Source: Magnetospirillum fulvum (GTDB lineage Bacteria; Pseudomonadota; Alphaproteobacteria; Rhodospirillales; Magnetospirillaceae). From it: DNA of 64,000 nucleotides. The notes under the pieces are model-generated. The model ran no database searches and had not been told where the DNA came from. It worked only from the letters and a program-made list of their open reading frames with translations. The stretch spans positions 330,818 through 394,817 of the forward strand of contig NZ_FNWO01000002.1 of the NCBI RefSeq assembly GCF_900108475.1. Direction: 5' to 3'. Both the position numbers and the translations under genes were made by a program. Positions 54,002-63,601 of this stretch are shown one piece after another (the stretch's first letter is position 1; every line of letters starts with the position of its first letter).

Positions 54002-54670
54002 TTAACGGGAGAGGATGGAGCGCAGACGGTCGGATTGGGGATTGTTGACCGCGCGGTTGTACAAGATGTCTTGGATCGTCGGGTTGCCGCCGTAATAGGC
54101 TGCATTCCAGGAATGGCGGGGCAGGATTCCGGCGCCGTCGAGGGTCAGGCCGCCATACAGCCCGACCGCGCGGGAAAAGGCATAGATGTCGGCGCCGACA
54201 TGGGTGGTGGTCGCCGCCTCGGCTCCGGCGCCGACGACGGTCACCGCGACACCGGCGCTGGCTCCGGTCTTGAAGCGGTTTTCCAGCACCGCGTTCAAGC
54301 CGCCGTCGGTCATGATGGCATAGACCGCCTCGGCGTCCTGAAGCCCGATCTGGAGACCGAAGCTGCCTGCCGCGATCGAGAAGAAGGCGGGGGCGCTCCA
54401 GCCGCCGTTGCGGTCGCGGACCAGCAACAGGCCGGTGCCGTATTGCGCGCCAAGGAAGAAGCCGCCCTTGACCAGATCGGGGATAACCAGCACGCCCCGC
54501 GCCTTGGGCAGCAGGTCGTTCATCGAGTCGGCCATGCTGGGATCGGCCCGCAGCCGTTCCACCGTCGTTACCGCCCGATTGACCATCACGCTCTGGTCGG
54601 TGACGGTCTGGGCCATCGCCGCTACCGGCGACAGCCAGCAAGCCAGCGCCAACGCGATCACTCGCCGCAT
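54002..54670 (-). CDS. SYLF/Ysc84-domain lipid-binding periplasmic protein
   Basis: The 222-residue protein has a signal peptide (ending AMAQ). The SYLF domain (about 50-215) reads ARGVLVIPDLVKGGFFLGAQ, GTGLLLVRDRNGGWSAPAFF and GLQIGLQDAEAVYAIM. This family binds phosphoinositides in eukaryotes and is often called 'lipid-binding SYLF'; the bacterial role is unclear. The ATG at 54670 has GGAGAA 6 bases upstream. It is followed by the MscS-type channel on the same strand and preceded by addB. Confidence 0.88.
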   Translation of the reverse strand: MRRVIALALACWLSPVAAMAQTVTDQSVMVNRAVTTVERLRADPSMADSMNDLLPKARGVLVIPDLVKGGFFLGAQYGTGLLLVRDRNGGWSAPAFFSIAAGSFGLQIGLQDAEAVYAIMTDGGLNAVLENRFKTGASAGVAVTVVGAGAEAATTTHVGADIYAFSRAVGLYGGLTLDGAGILPRHSWNAAYYGGNPTIQDILYNRAVNNPQSDRLRSILSR

Positions 54671-54741
54671 CGTCGTTCTCCACATTTTGGATCGAGAGGA
54701 TACAGCAAGCACGGTCAGGGTTAGCAAAAGGTAAATTTCGC

Positions 54742-57663
54742 CTATTCCCCGTCTTCTTCGCCGCCGCTGGCCCATTCGCGCACCCGGGCGAGGTGCAGAT
54801 AATTGGAATATTTCGGCGCGTGGTCGGGATGCGGGCGGGCGGCATAGGGCGTGCTCTCGTCGTCGAACACCGCGACCAGCGCGCGCAGACCGTCCAGCGC
54901 CTCGTCGGTCAGGGTGGCGGGGTCGGCTCCGGCGGAGCGCTCCTCGCCGCCCGGCTCGCCGCCTTTCAGCCGCCAGTACAGCAGCCGGGCCGTCTCGGCG
55001 GCGGCAATCCCGGCAAAGCCGCCATGGCGGGCGATCGCGGCCTCCAGCGGCAATTGCGGCGCATAGCCTGCGGCAACCTCGCGGATCGTCGGCGGCTGGC
55101 CGGTCTTGTAATCAATCAGGTCCAGCGTCCCGTCTTTGCGGCAATCAATCCGGTCGGCCTTGGCGGTCAGGGTGAACGGTCCGGCGGGGGCATCAATCTC
55201 CAGCGCCCCCTTGACCTCGGGATGGATCGCGGCCAGATCGGGCCGCCGCTCGACCTCGCGCGCCGCGACCCATTGGGTGATGGCGACGAAGCGCGGCCAC
55301 CAGAACGCCGCCACCGCGGGCGAGACCGCCGCTTCGGCGAATCGTGCCCGCCCGATTGCGATCAGTTCGGCGACGGGGTCGGGAGGCAGCCGGTCGGGAA
55401 ACGCCTTCAGGAATCGTTCGAGTGCCTCGTGGACGATGGTGCCGTATTCGGCGGCGCTGGGGTCGGCATCGATCGGGTCCAGAATTTTCAGAGACAGAAT
55501 CCGCCGCGCATAGATCGCGTAAGGGTCGCGCATCCAGGTCTCGATTTCGGTCGCCGACAAGTGCCGGGGCCGGGCATCGAGCGGCGGACGCGGCGCGGGC
55601 GGGCTGGGGCGGACCCAGGCCCCGGGGCGGTCAAGCCGGTCGTGCCAGTCCAGCCATTGGCTGGTGTCCTCGGCAAAGGACAGCCCGCAGGCCGCCATCA
55701 CCGCGTCGAGTCGGGTCAGCCAGCGCGACGGCACCGTCGGCGTGCCCTCGACCCGGCGCGCCCGGGTCAGCACGACGCGGGGGGCGGCGAAGCCCTGGGT
55801 GAAATCATGGGCGGCCAGTCCGATCCGTCGCTCGGGCGGAGGCAGGCCGAAGGCGGCCCGCATCGGGCGGCTCATCCACGGATCGGCCTCGGCGGCGCCG
55901 GGCCAAGTGCCCTCGTTCAGCCCGCCCAGGATCAGCAGATCGGCTTGTTGCAGCCGCGCTTCGAGCGGTCCCCAGATGTGGAGGCGGGGGTGGGTCTCCC
56001 AGGCCGAGCGCACCACCGCGCCCGCCATCACTTCTTCCAGCAGCGCCGGATAATGCCGCCCGGCGACGGTTCCCAGCGCCGGGGCGGCCAGGACCAACTC
56101 GGCGGCGAAGCGGGCGGCGGCCTCTCCGGTCTCGCCGCCCCACAGCCGCAACGGACCGGGCCGGTCGTCGGCGGTGGCCAGTGCCTCGGCGAAGTCGAGA
56201 TGGGCGCGGGCAAGGTCGGCCAGCGTCGCTTCGGGGGCTTCCAGCAGGGTGACGAACGGCCCGGCCAGAATTTCCAGATCGTCAATCAGCCCGGTCAACG
56301 CCGGGGTTTTGTCCTTCAGCGCGGCGCGCAGCCCGGCGGTTCCGGCGGCGGGGCGGGGGCCGTGCAGCACCGCGATCTCCAGCCGCCGCACCAGGGCGCG
56401 GAAGGCGGCGGGATTGCGCCCGCCCGCCGCCAGCGGATGTTTGAGACAGGCCAGCAACTCGATCGGGGCGAAATCCTCGGCCACCATCCGGGCCGACAGG
56501 CGCAGGAACGCCCCCGGCTCGGTCAGGCCGAGCGGGCGGCCGGCCGAATCGTCGATGCGGATGTTCCAGCGGCCCAGTTCGTCGGCGACCCGCCGGGCCA
56601 GGGCGCGGTCGGGGGTAACCAGGGCGGCGGTGCGGCCCTCGATTTCCAGCGCCTCGCGCAGCATCAGGGCGATCGCACCCGCTTCCTCGCGCGGGCCGGG
56701 GGCATCAAGCCGGGTCACCCCCGCGACGGTTTCGGGCGGCAGGGCAACCAGATCGCGCCACGCCTCGCAGGTGGCGGCGGGGCGCAGCGCCTCGGCCAGC
56801 AGCCGCACCCGCTCGGCACGCGGGTCGGGAGTGGCGAGCAGCGGCCGCACCGCGCTTCGCGCGATCCCGATCCGGCTCAGTACTGCCTTGAAGCCATATT
56901 GGGGATGGCTGGGATCGAGTGCGGTCCAACTCGCCTCGTCGATCTCGGTGTCGAGGCCGGGCAGCACCACCCGGCCTTGCGGCAGCGCGGCAATCGCGGC
57001 CAGCAGATCGGCGATCGCCGGGTTCGATCCGGTCGATCCGGCGGCAATGATCGGGTGAGTGGGCGGGGTCCGCGCCCAGGCGGCGATTCGGGCGGCGACG
57101 ATCCGGTTCAGCCGCTCCGCAGGCTCGATCGCGCCGCGTTCGGCCAGGATCTGGGGCCAGACCTCGGTCAGGATCGAGAGGAAATCGAGGGTGACCTGCC
57201 AATGCGCGGCATGTTCTTCGGGAACCAGCGCCGCCAGCCCGGCGGGGTCCAGCCGCTCCGCCCCGATCTCGTCGAGCAGCCGGGCCAGTTCGGTTGCCAG
57301 CCGCAGCGCCTGATCGGGCAACGGGGTTTGGCCGCCCCGGCCCGCTTGCATCGCCAGCACCAGCCGGGTCAGGATCAGGCGGCGGTCGAGCGCGGGCAGG
57401 GCCGGGGGCACTTCGGCCGCTCCGGCCGGGTCGGGCTCGTCGGACTCAAGGTCGCCGAGCGGGGTCAGGCGCGGCAGCAGCAGCGGCCGCCCCTCGGTCA
57501 GGCGCAGGAAAGCATCGGACAAGGCGCGGCAGGCGCGCCTGGTCGGCAGCAGAACCTCGAACCCGGCCAGCACCAGCGGATCGTCCCCGGCTTCGGCCAG
57601 CAGGGACGCGGCCAGGGACTCGACGAAAGGCAGGCCGGGCGGAAGGGTGAAAACGGCGGTCAC
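54742..57663 (-). CDS. addB: double-strand break repair protein AddB
   Basis: The 973-residue protein is of the alphaproteobacterial AddB type. The N-terminal UvrD-like region has lost an obvious Walker A (LLPTRRACRALSDAFL occupies the equivalent early position). The middle is long and Ala/Leu/Arg-rich. The C-terminal PD-(D/E)XK nuclease is clear, with HLSATEIETWMRDPYAIYAR, GTIVHEALERFL, and the catalytic LDLIDYKTGQPPT. AddAB resects broken ends ahead of RecA. The usual downstream partner addA is not here; the next gene codes a SYLF protein. Confidence 0.92.
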   Translation of the reverse strand: MTAVFTLPPGLPFVESLAASLLAEAGDDPLVLAGFEVLLPTRRACRALSDAFLRLTEGRPLLLPRLTPLGDLESDEPDPAGAAEVPPALPALDRRLILTRLVLAMQAGRGGQTPLPDQALRLATELARLLDEIGAERLDPAGLAALVPEEHAAHWQVTLDFLSILTEVWPQILAERGAIEPAERLNRIVAARIAAWARTPPTHPIIAAGSTGSNPAIADLLAAIAALPQGRVVLPGLDTEIDEASWTALDPSHPQYGFKAVLSRIGIARSAVRPLLATPDPRAERVRLLAEALRPAATCEAWRDLVALPPETVAGVTRLDAPGPREEAGAIALMLREALEIEGRTAALVTPDRALARRVADELGRWNIRIDDSAGRPLGLTEPGAFLRLSARMVAEDFAPIELLACLKHPLAAGGRNPAAFRALVRRLEIAVLHGPRPAAGTAGLRAALKDKTPALTGLIDDLEILAGPFVTLLEAPEATLADLARAHLDFAEALATADDRPGPLRLWGGETGEAAARFAAELVLAAPALGTVAGRHYPALLEEVMAGAVVRSAWETHPRLHIWGPLEARLQQADLLILGGLNEGTWPGAAEADPWMSRPMRAAFGLPPPERRIGLAAHDFTQGFAAPRVVLTRARRVEGTPTVPSRWLTRLDAVMAACGLSFAEDTSQWLDWHDRLDRPGAWVRPSPPAPRPPLDARPRHLSATEIETWMRDPYAIYARRILSLKILDPIDADPSAAEYGTIVHEALERFLKAFPDRLPPDPVAELIAIGRARFAEAAVSPAVAAFWWPRFVAITQWVAAREVERRPDLAAIHPEVKGALEIDAPAGPFTLTAKADRIDCRKDGTLDLIDYKTGQPPTIREVAAGYAPQLPLEAAIARHGGFAGIAAAETARLLYWRLKGGEPGGEERSAGADPATLTDEALDGLRALVAVFDDESTPYAARPHPDHAPKYSNYLHLARVREWASGGEEDGE

Positions 57664-57722
57664 GAGAGGTTCCCTCCGAATCCAGTGTGGTCAGGTCCTT
57701 CCGCTCCCGCCGCCTGGGGCGA

Positions 57723-60479
57723 TCAGGCCGGTTCGGTCGTCTTCTTGGCCGGAGCCTTTTTCGCGGCCGGTTTCTTCGCGGTCGCGGCTTTGGCCGGGGC
57801 AGCCTTCTTCGCCGCCGGTTTCTTTGCCGCCGCGCCCTTGGGAGCAGGGCCCTTGGCCGCCTTGGCGCGGATCAGGGCAATCGCTTCGTCCAGCGTCACC
57901 GACTCGGCCGGGCTGTCCTTGGGCAGGGTGGCGTGGACACCGTTGCACGAGGCATAGGGTCCATAGCGGCCCTGATGCAGGGTCACCGGCTTGCCGTCCA
58001 TCTCGCCCAGGGTCTTCAACGGCGCGGCGGCACCGCGTCCGCCCTTGGGCTGGGCCAGCAATTCGACGGCGCGGTTCATCCCGATCGCCAGGACGTCGTC
58101 GTCCTTGGTCAGCGATTTATAGACACCGTCATGGAGCAGATAGGGGCCGAACCGTCCGACCCCGGCGCTGATCGTCTTCTGGGTCTCGGGGTGGGTTCCG
58201 ATCTGGCGCGGCAACTCAAGCAGGCGGCAGGCAATGTCCAGCGTCACGTCGGCCGGTTCCAGCCCGCGATAGAGCGACACCCGCTTCGGCTTCGGCGCTG
58301 CGGCGGGTTTGGCCGCCTTGGGCTTCTTCGGGGCCTTGGCAACCTTGGTCTTCGCCTTGCCCTTGGCCGGGGCGGCATCGGGTTCGGTGACCACGTCCGG
58401 TTCGGGGGCGGGCTCGGGCGGGGCCAGCGCCTTCAGGCTGGCCTCGTCGCCCAACTGGACGTAATGGCCGTAAGGCCCCTTGCGCAGGGTCACCGGCAGG
58501 CCGCTGGCCGGATCGGTGCCGAGTTCCTTCGGCCCCTCGCGGACTTCGTCCTCGCCGTCGCCGCCCGAGGTCAGCGGGCGGGTGAAGCGGCATTCCGGAT
58601 AGGTCGAGCAGCCGATGAAGGCGCCGAACTTGCCCAGCTTCAGCGACAGGCGGCCGGTATGGCAGGTCGGGCAGGCGCGCGGGTCTTTACCCGACCCGTC
58701 GTCGGGGAAGAAATGCGGCCCCAGCAATTCGTCGAGCGCGTCGAGCACCTGGGCAACGCGAAGGTCGCGGGTGTCCTCGACCGAGGCGGAAAACGCCTTC
58801 CAGAAGCCCTCCAGCACCGTCTTCCAGTCGATCCGTCCGCCCGAGACGTCGTCGAGCTGGTTTTCCAGTTCGGCGGTGAAATTGTATTCGACGTAGCGGC
58901 CGAAAAAGCTTTCGAGGAAGGCGGTGACGAGACGGCCGCGATCCTCGGGCACGAAGCGACGCTGGTCGAGCCGGACGTAATCGCGGTCCTGCAACACCGA
59001 AATGATCGAGGCATAGGTCGAGGGACGCCCGATCCCCAATTCCTCCAGCCGTTTGACCAGACTGGCTTCGGTGAAGCGGGGCGGCGGCTGGGTGAAATGC
59101 TGTTCGGCGCGCAGATCCTTGCGCTCCATCGCATCGCCCTCGGTGACGTCGGGCAACAGCTTCTCGGCGTCCTCGTCGTCGGAATCGTCGCGGTCTTCGC
59201 GATAGACCTTCAAGAAGCCGTCGAACACCACCACCGAACCGGTGGCGCGGAACACCACAGCGCGGTTGTCGCCGTCGATATCGACCGCGACCTGATCGAG
59301 TTCGGCCGAGGCCATCTGGCTGGCCAGGGTCCGCTTCCAGATCAGTTCGTACAGCCGCAACTGGTCGCGGTCGAGATGACGGGCGACGTCCTCGGGGCGC
59401 CGCGACAGATCGGTCGGGCGGATCGCCTCGTGGGCTTCCTGCGCGTTCTTGGCCTTGGTCTTGTAGACGCGGGGCGCCGAGGGGACATAGGCATCGCCAA
59501 AGGTCGCCCCGATCACGGCCCGCGCGCTGGCGATCGCCTCGGCGGCCATCTGGACGCCGTCGGTACGCATATAGGTGATGAGACCGACCGTCTCGCCGCC
59601 GATATCGACGCCTTCGTACAGGCGCTGGGCCAATTGCATCGTCCGCGCCGCGGCAAGATGCAGCTTGCGGCTGGCTTCCTGTTGCAGGGTCGAGGTGGTG
59701 AAGGGCGGGAAGGGATGGCGCTTGGCCCGCTTGCGCTCGACCTCCGACACCTTGTAGGCGGCGGTCGCGGCGCGGGCCTCGGCGGCACGGGCGGCGGTTT
59801 CGTTGGGCAGATCGAACTTGTCGAGCTTGCGCCCGTCGAGATGGGTCAGACCCGCCGACAGCAGCGCCCCCTTCGGCGTCAGGAAGTCGGCGGCCAGCGT
59901 CCAATATTCGCGGGCGGTGAAGCTCTCGATCTCGGATTCGCGCTGGCAGATCAGCCGCAGCGCCACCGATTGCACTCGCCCGGCCGAACGCGAGCCCGGC
60001 AGCTTGCGCCACAGCACCGGCGACAGGGTAAAGCCGACCAGATAATCCAGCGCGCGCCGGGCCAGATAGGCATCGACCAGTTCCTGATCAATGTCGCGCG
60101 GATTGCGCATCGCGTCGAGCACGGCGGTCTTGGTGATCTCGTTGAACACCACCCGCTTGACCTCGACGCCCTTCAGCGCCTTGCGGTCTTCCAGCACCCG
60201 TTTGACATGCCACGAAATCGCCTCGCCCTCGCGATCCGGATCGGTGGCGAGGAACAGATGATCCGCGCCCTTGACCAGGGAGGTGATTTCTTTGACGTGG
60301 CGTTCGGATTTGGGGTCGATCTCCCAATCCATCGCGAAATTCTCGTCGGGACGGACCGAGCCGTCACGGGCGGGAAGGTCGCGGATATGGCCGAACGAGG
60401 CCACCACCTGGAAATCGCTTCCCAGGTACTTGTTGATTGTCTTGGCCTTGGCCGGAGACTCGACGACGACGATTTTCAT
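57723..60479 (-). CDS. topA: DNA topoisomerase I
   Basis: The 918-residue type IA enzyme relaxes negative supercoils. The TOPRIM start is MKIVVVESPAKAKTINKYLG, and the acidic triad occurs in FLATDPDREGEAISWHV. The active-site tyrosine is Tyr303 in GLITYMRTDG. A single C4 zinc finger (CPTC…GCSTYPEC) lies near residue 610. Topoisomerase C-terminal repeats follow (KGPYGHYVQLGD, RFGPYLLHDG, QGRYGPYASCNG), then a Lys/Ala/Pro tail (about 870-918). The dprA-topA order is common in alphaproteobacteria; the spacing is 33 bases. Confidence 0.97.
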   Translation of the reverse strand: MKIVVVESPAKAKTINKYLGSDFQVVASFGHIRDLPARDGSVRPDENFAMDWEIDPKSERHVKEITSLVKGADHLFLATDPDREGEAISWHVKRVLEDRKALKGVEVKRVVFNEITKTAVLDAMRNPRDIDQELVDAYLARRALDYLVGFTLSPVLWRKLPGSRSAGRVQSVALRLICQRESEIESFTAREYWTLAADFLTPKGALLSAGLTHLDGRKLDKFDLPNETAARAAEARAATAAYKVSEVERKRAKRHPFPPFTTSTLQQEASRKLHLAAARTMQLAQRLYEGVDIGGETVGLITYMRTDGVQMAAEAIASARAVIGATFGDAYVPSAPRVYKTKAKNAQEAHEAIRPTDLSRRPEDVARHLDRDQLRLYELIWKRTLASQMASAELDQVAVDIDGDNRAVVFRATGSVVVFDGFLKVYREDRDDSDDEDAEKLLPDVTEGDAMERKDLRAEQHFTQPPPRFTEASLVKRLEELGIGRPSTYASIISVLQDRDYVRLDQRRFVPEDRGRLVTAFLESFFGRYVEYNFTAELENQLDDVSGGRIDWKTVLEGFWKAFSASVEDTRDLRVAQVLDALDELLGPHFFPDDGSGKDPRACPTCHTGRLSLKLGKFGAFIGCSTYPECRFTRPLTSGGDGEDEVREGPKELGTDPASGLPVTLRKGPYGHYVQLGDEASLKALAPPEPAPEPDVVTEPDAAPAKGKAKTKVAKAPKKPKAAKPAAAPKPKRVSLYRGLEPADVTLDIACRLLELPRQIGTHPETQKTISAGVGRFGPYLLHDGVYKSLTKDDDVLAIGMNRAVELLAQPKGGRGAAAPLKTLGEMDGKPVTLHQGRYGPYASCNGVHATLPKDSPAESVTLDEAIALIRAKAAKGPAPKGAAAKKPAAKKAAPAKAATAKKPAAKKAPAKKTTEPA

Positions 60480-60512
60480 CCGAACCCAATCACCTTGGCA
60501 AGGCCGCCCGGA

Positions 60513-61640
60513 TCACCCGATCAAAAGCGACACCCGATTGCCGGGGTGGCGGTCGAGGCGGCCAGCTAGTTCCAATTCCAGCAGCACCCAAGACACCACG
60601 GAGGGAGACAATTGGCACTGGCGGATGATTTCGTCAACCGTCACCGGAGTCGGACCCAACAGCTCGGTGATCGACAGGCGGGCCTGTGCCGCCTCGTCCT
60701 CGCCCGGCGGCGGGGCGGTTGCGGGACGAAATCCGCCCCGATCCGGCTCGGACAGGGTACGGCGGATCAGGTCGGACAGCACCGCCATCACGTCGTCGGC
60801 CGACGCGGTCAGGGTCGCGCCGTGGCGGATCAGATCGTTCGGACCGGCGGCGCGGGGGTCAAGCGGCGAGCCCGGCACCGCGAATACTTCGCGCCCCTGG
60901 TCGGCGGCCAGCCGGGCGGTAATCAGCGAGCCGGAGCGGGCGTTGGCCTCGACCACCACCACGCCAAGGGCCAGGCCCGAGATGATCCGGTTGCGGCGGG
61001 GGAAGTGGCTGGCCTGCGGCTCGGTCCCCGGCGGCATTTCCGAAACCAGCGCTCCGGCCTCGGCGATCTGTTTCCACAGACCGGCGTTTTCCGGCGGATA
61101 GACGATATCGACGCCGCCCGCCTGGGCCGCCACCGTGCCGGTGCCCAGCGCGCCTTCATGGGCGGCGGTGTCGATGCCCCGCGCCAGACCGCTCGACACC
61201 ACCAGACCGGCCCGTCCCAGATCGGCGGCAAGGCGGCGGGCCAGATTGCGACCGTTCAGCGAGGCGTTGCGGGCACCGACCATCGCTACCGTCGGCCGGT
61301 TCAGCAGGCTGACCGCACCGATCACCGAAATCAGCGGCGGCGCATCGTCGATTTCGGCCAGCAGGCGGGGATAGGCCGGTTCGATCCAGGCGATCAGGCG
61401 GGCACCGATCCGTTCGGCGGCGGCGATTTCGCGTTCCGCCTCGGCGCGGGGACACAGCCGGATGGCGCGGCGCAGACCACCCTTGGCCGCCAGATGGGGC
61501 AGGGCATCGAGCGCGGCGGCAGCCGAACCGAACCGTTCCAGCAATCGGGAGAAGGTACGCGGGCCGACATTCTCGCTGCGGATCAGACGCAACCAGTCCA
61601 GTCGTTCAGTGGCCGAGAGTACGCGGGGCGTCACATCCAT
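60513..61640 (-). CDS. dprA: DNA-processing protein DprA
   Basis: The 375-residue protein has an N-terminal helical (SAM-like) region, then the Rossmann-like core with VAMVGARNASLNG, SGLARGIDTAAHEGAL and SHFPRRNRIISGLALGVVVV. A C-terminal DprA winged-helix follows (about 315-375: LGPTPVTVDEIIRQCQLSPS). DprA loads RecA onto incoming single-stranded DNA. Its presence does not by itself show natural competence. The ATG at 61640 was chosen; the frame to 61736 lacks support. plsY, which often precedes dprA-topA, is absent. Confidence 0.94.
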   Translation of the reverse strand: MDVTPRVLSATERLDWLRLIRSENVGPRTFSRLLERFGSAAAALDALPHLAAKGGLRRAIRLCPRAEAEREIAAAERIGARLIAWIEPAYPRLLAEIDDAPPLISVIGAVSLLNRPTVAMVGARNASLNGRNLARRLAADLGRAGLVVSSGLARGIDTAAHEGALGTGTVAAQAGGVDIVYPPENAGLWKQIAEAGALVSEMPPGTEPQASHFPRRNRIISGLALGVVVVEANARSGSLITARLAADQGREVFAVPGSPLDPRAAGPNDLIRHGATLTASADDVMAVLSDLIRRTLSEPDRGGFRPATAPPPGEDEAAQARLSITELLGPTPVTVDEIIRQCQLSPSVVSWVLLELELAGRLDRHPGNRVSLLIG

Positions 61641-61736
61641 CCGGCGAGCATGGCCGAGGGGATGGAGGCGGTCAAGGGGGCGGATGGGATGTGGGGGTGA
61701 CGCAGGGGGACGGGGCTGGCCCGTCCCCCGTCGCAA

Positions 61737-62621
61737 TCAGCGGGTCGGGACCGGGGTCTCGCCCGAATAATCGTAGAAGCCGCGCCCGGTCTTGCGGCCA
61801 AGCCAACCGGCTTCGACATACTTCACCAGCAACGGGCAGGGGCGGTATTTGGTGTCGGCCAGACCGTCATGCAGCACCTGCATCACCGCGAGGCAGGTGT
61901 CGAGCCCGATGAAATCGGCCAGTTCCAGCGGCCCCATCGGGTGGTTGGCCCCCAGGCGCAGCGCGGTGTCGATGCTGCTGACCGAGCCGACGCCTTCGTA
62001 CAGGGTATAGACCGCCTCGTTGATCATCGGCAGCAGGATGCGGTTGACGATGAAGGCGGGGAAATCTTCGGCGGCGACCGGCTTCTTGCCCAGCGTCAGG
62101 GTCATCTCGCGGACCTGGGCAAAGGTGTCCTCGCCGGTGGCGATGCCGCGGATCAGTTCGACCAGTTGCATCGCCGGAACCGGGTTCATGAAATGCATGC
62201 CCATGAAGCGGGACGGCCGGTCGGTCGATGCGCCCAGGCGGGTGATCGACAGCGACGAGGTGTTGGTGGCAACCAACGTCTCGGGCCGCAGCATCGGACA
62301 CAATTGCTGGAAGATCGCCCGCTTGATCTTCTCGTCTTCGGTCGCCGCCTCGATCACCAGATCCGAGGTGCCGAAATCGGCGTAATCCCGCGTCGTCTTG
62401 ATCCGCCCCAGGGTGGCGGTCTTGTCGGCCTCGGTGATCTTGCCCTTCGAGATGGCGCGGTCGAGATTACGGCCGATCACCGCCATTCCCTTCGCCAACG
62501 CCTCGTCGCTGATGTCGAGCAGGACGAGGTCGAACCCGGAGGCGGCGCAAACCTGGGCGATGCCGCTGCCCATCTGGCCTGCACCGATGACACCGATATG
62601 TTTGATGACGGCCATGGACAT
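61737..62621 (-). CDS. hbd: 3-hydroxybutyryl-CoA dehydrogenase
   Basis: The 294-residue single-function 3-hydroxyacyl-CoA dehydrogenase has the NAD loop [16 protein letters not shown]. The catalytic histidine is in [16 protein letters not shown], and [18 protein letters not shown] precedes the C-terminal helices ([11 protein letters not shown] at the end). It oxidises 3-hydroxybutyryl-CoA or the reverse, in butyrate or polyhydroxybutyrate metabolism. It lies after etfA on the same strand, the frequent etfBA-hbd arrangement. The start may be either the ATG at 62621 (GGGAG 4-5 bases upstream) or the one at 62615. Confidence 0.93.
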   Translation of the reverse strand: MSMAVIKHIGVIGAGQMGSGIAQVCAASGFDLVLLDISDEALAKGMAVIGRNLDRAISKGKITEADKTATLGRIKTTRDYADFGTSDLVIEAATEDEKIKRAIFQQLCPMLRPETLVATNTSSLSITRLGASTDRPSRFMGMHFMNPVPAMQLVELIRGIATGEDTFAQVREMTLTLGKKPVAAEDFPAFIVNRILLPMINEAVYTLYEGVGSVSSIDTALRLGANHPMGPLELADFIGLDTCLAVMQVLHDGLADTKYRPCPLLVKYVEAGWLGRKTGRGFYDYSGETPVPTR

Positions 62622-62667
62622 GTTCTCCCGCGCAAGGGGCGTTGGCTGGGGTGGGGTGAGTGGGTGG

Positions 62668-63600
62668 TTAGTCGAGGGCGGCCGACAGCTCGGGCAGAGC
62701 CTTGAACAGATCGGCGACGAGGCCGTAATCGGCGACCTGGAAGATCGGGGCCTCTTCGTCCTTGTTGATCGCGACGATCACCTTCGAATCCTTCATGCCC
62801 GCCAGATGCTGGATCGCGCCGGAAATGCCGACGGCGATATAGAGGTCGGGGGCGACGATCTTGCCGGTCTGGCCGACCTGGAAATCGTTGGGAACGAACC
62901 CGGCATCGACGGCGGCGCGCGAGGCCCCGACGGCGGCACCCAGCTTGTCGGCGATCGCTTCGAGCAGGTGGAAATTGTCACCCGATTGCATGCCGCGACC
63001 GCCCGAGATCACGATCCGGGCGCTGGTCAGTTCGGGCCGCTCCGACTTCGACAATTGGGCCTCGACAAAGCGCGACTGGGCGGGCAAGCCCGGCACCGCA
63101 ACCGCTTCGGTCGCGGCGGCCCCGCCGGTGGCGGCGGCGGGCTCGAACCCGGTTGAGCGCACCGTGACGACCTTGATCGGATCGGTCGAGCGCACCGTCG
63201 CCAGCGCGTTCCCGGCATAGATCGGACGGACGAAGGTGTCGGGCGCGACCACCGCGACGATTTCCGACACCTGGGCGACGTCGAGCAGGGCGGCGACGCG
63301 GGGCAGCACGTTCTTGCCGGTGGTGGTGGCGGGGGCCAGGATGTGGGCGTAGGCGGGGGCCAGCGCGACGATCAGCGCCGCCAGCGGCTCGGCCAGCGGA
63401 TGGGCCAACGCCTCGGACTCGGCCACCAGCACCTTGGCGATTCCCGCGACCTGGGCGGCGGCGGCGGCAACCGGACCAACCCCCGATCCGGCGACCAGCA
63501 GGTGAATCTCGCCCCCCAGCCGGGCGGCGGCGGTGACGGTGTTCAGCGTGGCGGGCTTCAGCGCCCCGGCTTCGTGTTCGGCGAGGACAAGGACGCTCAT
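62668..63600 (-). CDS. etfA: electron transfer flavoprotein subunit alpha
   Basis: The 310-residue subunit has an N-terminal ETF domain and the C-terminal FAD-binding signature, seen as VVSGGRGM-type [50 protein letters not shown] and the terminal [17 protein letters not shown]. With EtfB it carries electrons from acyl-CoA dehydrogenases to the quinone pool. It starts 1 base after the etfB stop, followed by hbd. Confidence 0.97.
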   Translation of the reverse strand: MSVLVLAEHEAGALKPATLNTVTAAARLGGEIHLLVAGSGVGPVAAAAAQVAGIAKVLVAESEALAHPLAEPLAALIVALAPAYAHILAPATTTGKNVLPRVAALLDVAQVSEIVAVVAPDTFVRPIYAGNALATVRSTDPIKVVTVRSTGFEPAAATGGAAATEAVAVPGLPAQSRFVEAQLSKSERPELTSARIVISGGRGMQSGDNFHLLEAIADKLGAAVGASRAAVDAGFVPNDFQVGQTGKIVAPDLYIAVGISGAIQHLAGMKDSKVIVAINKDEEAPIFQVADYGLVADLFKALPELSAALD

Positions 63601-63601
63601 C

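Noticed and set aside
57723..57880. Lys/Ala/Pro-rich repeats at the end of TopA as a foreign fusion or frameshift
   Set aside because: Histone H1-like basic tails are usual on alphaproteobacterial TopA and remain in frame with the C-terminal repeats.
54793..57957. 1054-codon open frame antisense to addB
   Set aside because: Composition is Gly/Arg/Gln repeats typical of antisense reads, while the minus strand carries a clear AddB with nuclease motifs.
57687..60569. 960-codon open frame antisense to topA
   Set aside because: The minus strand is a textbook TopA with TOPRIM, Tyr303 and zinc finger; the plus frame has no domain.
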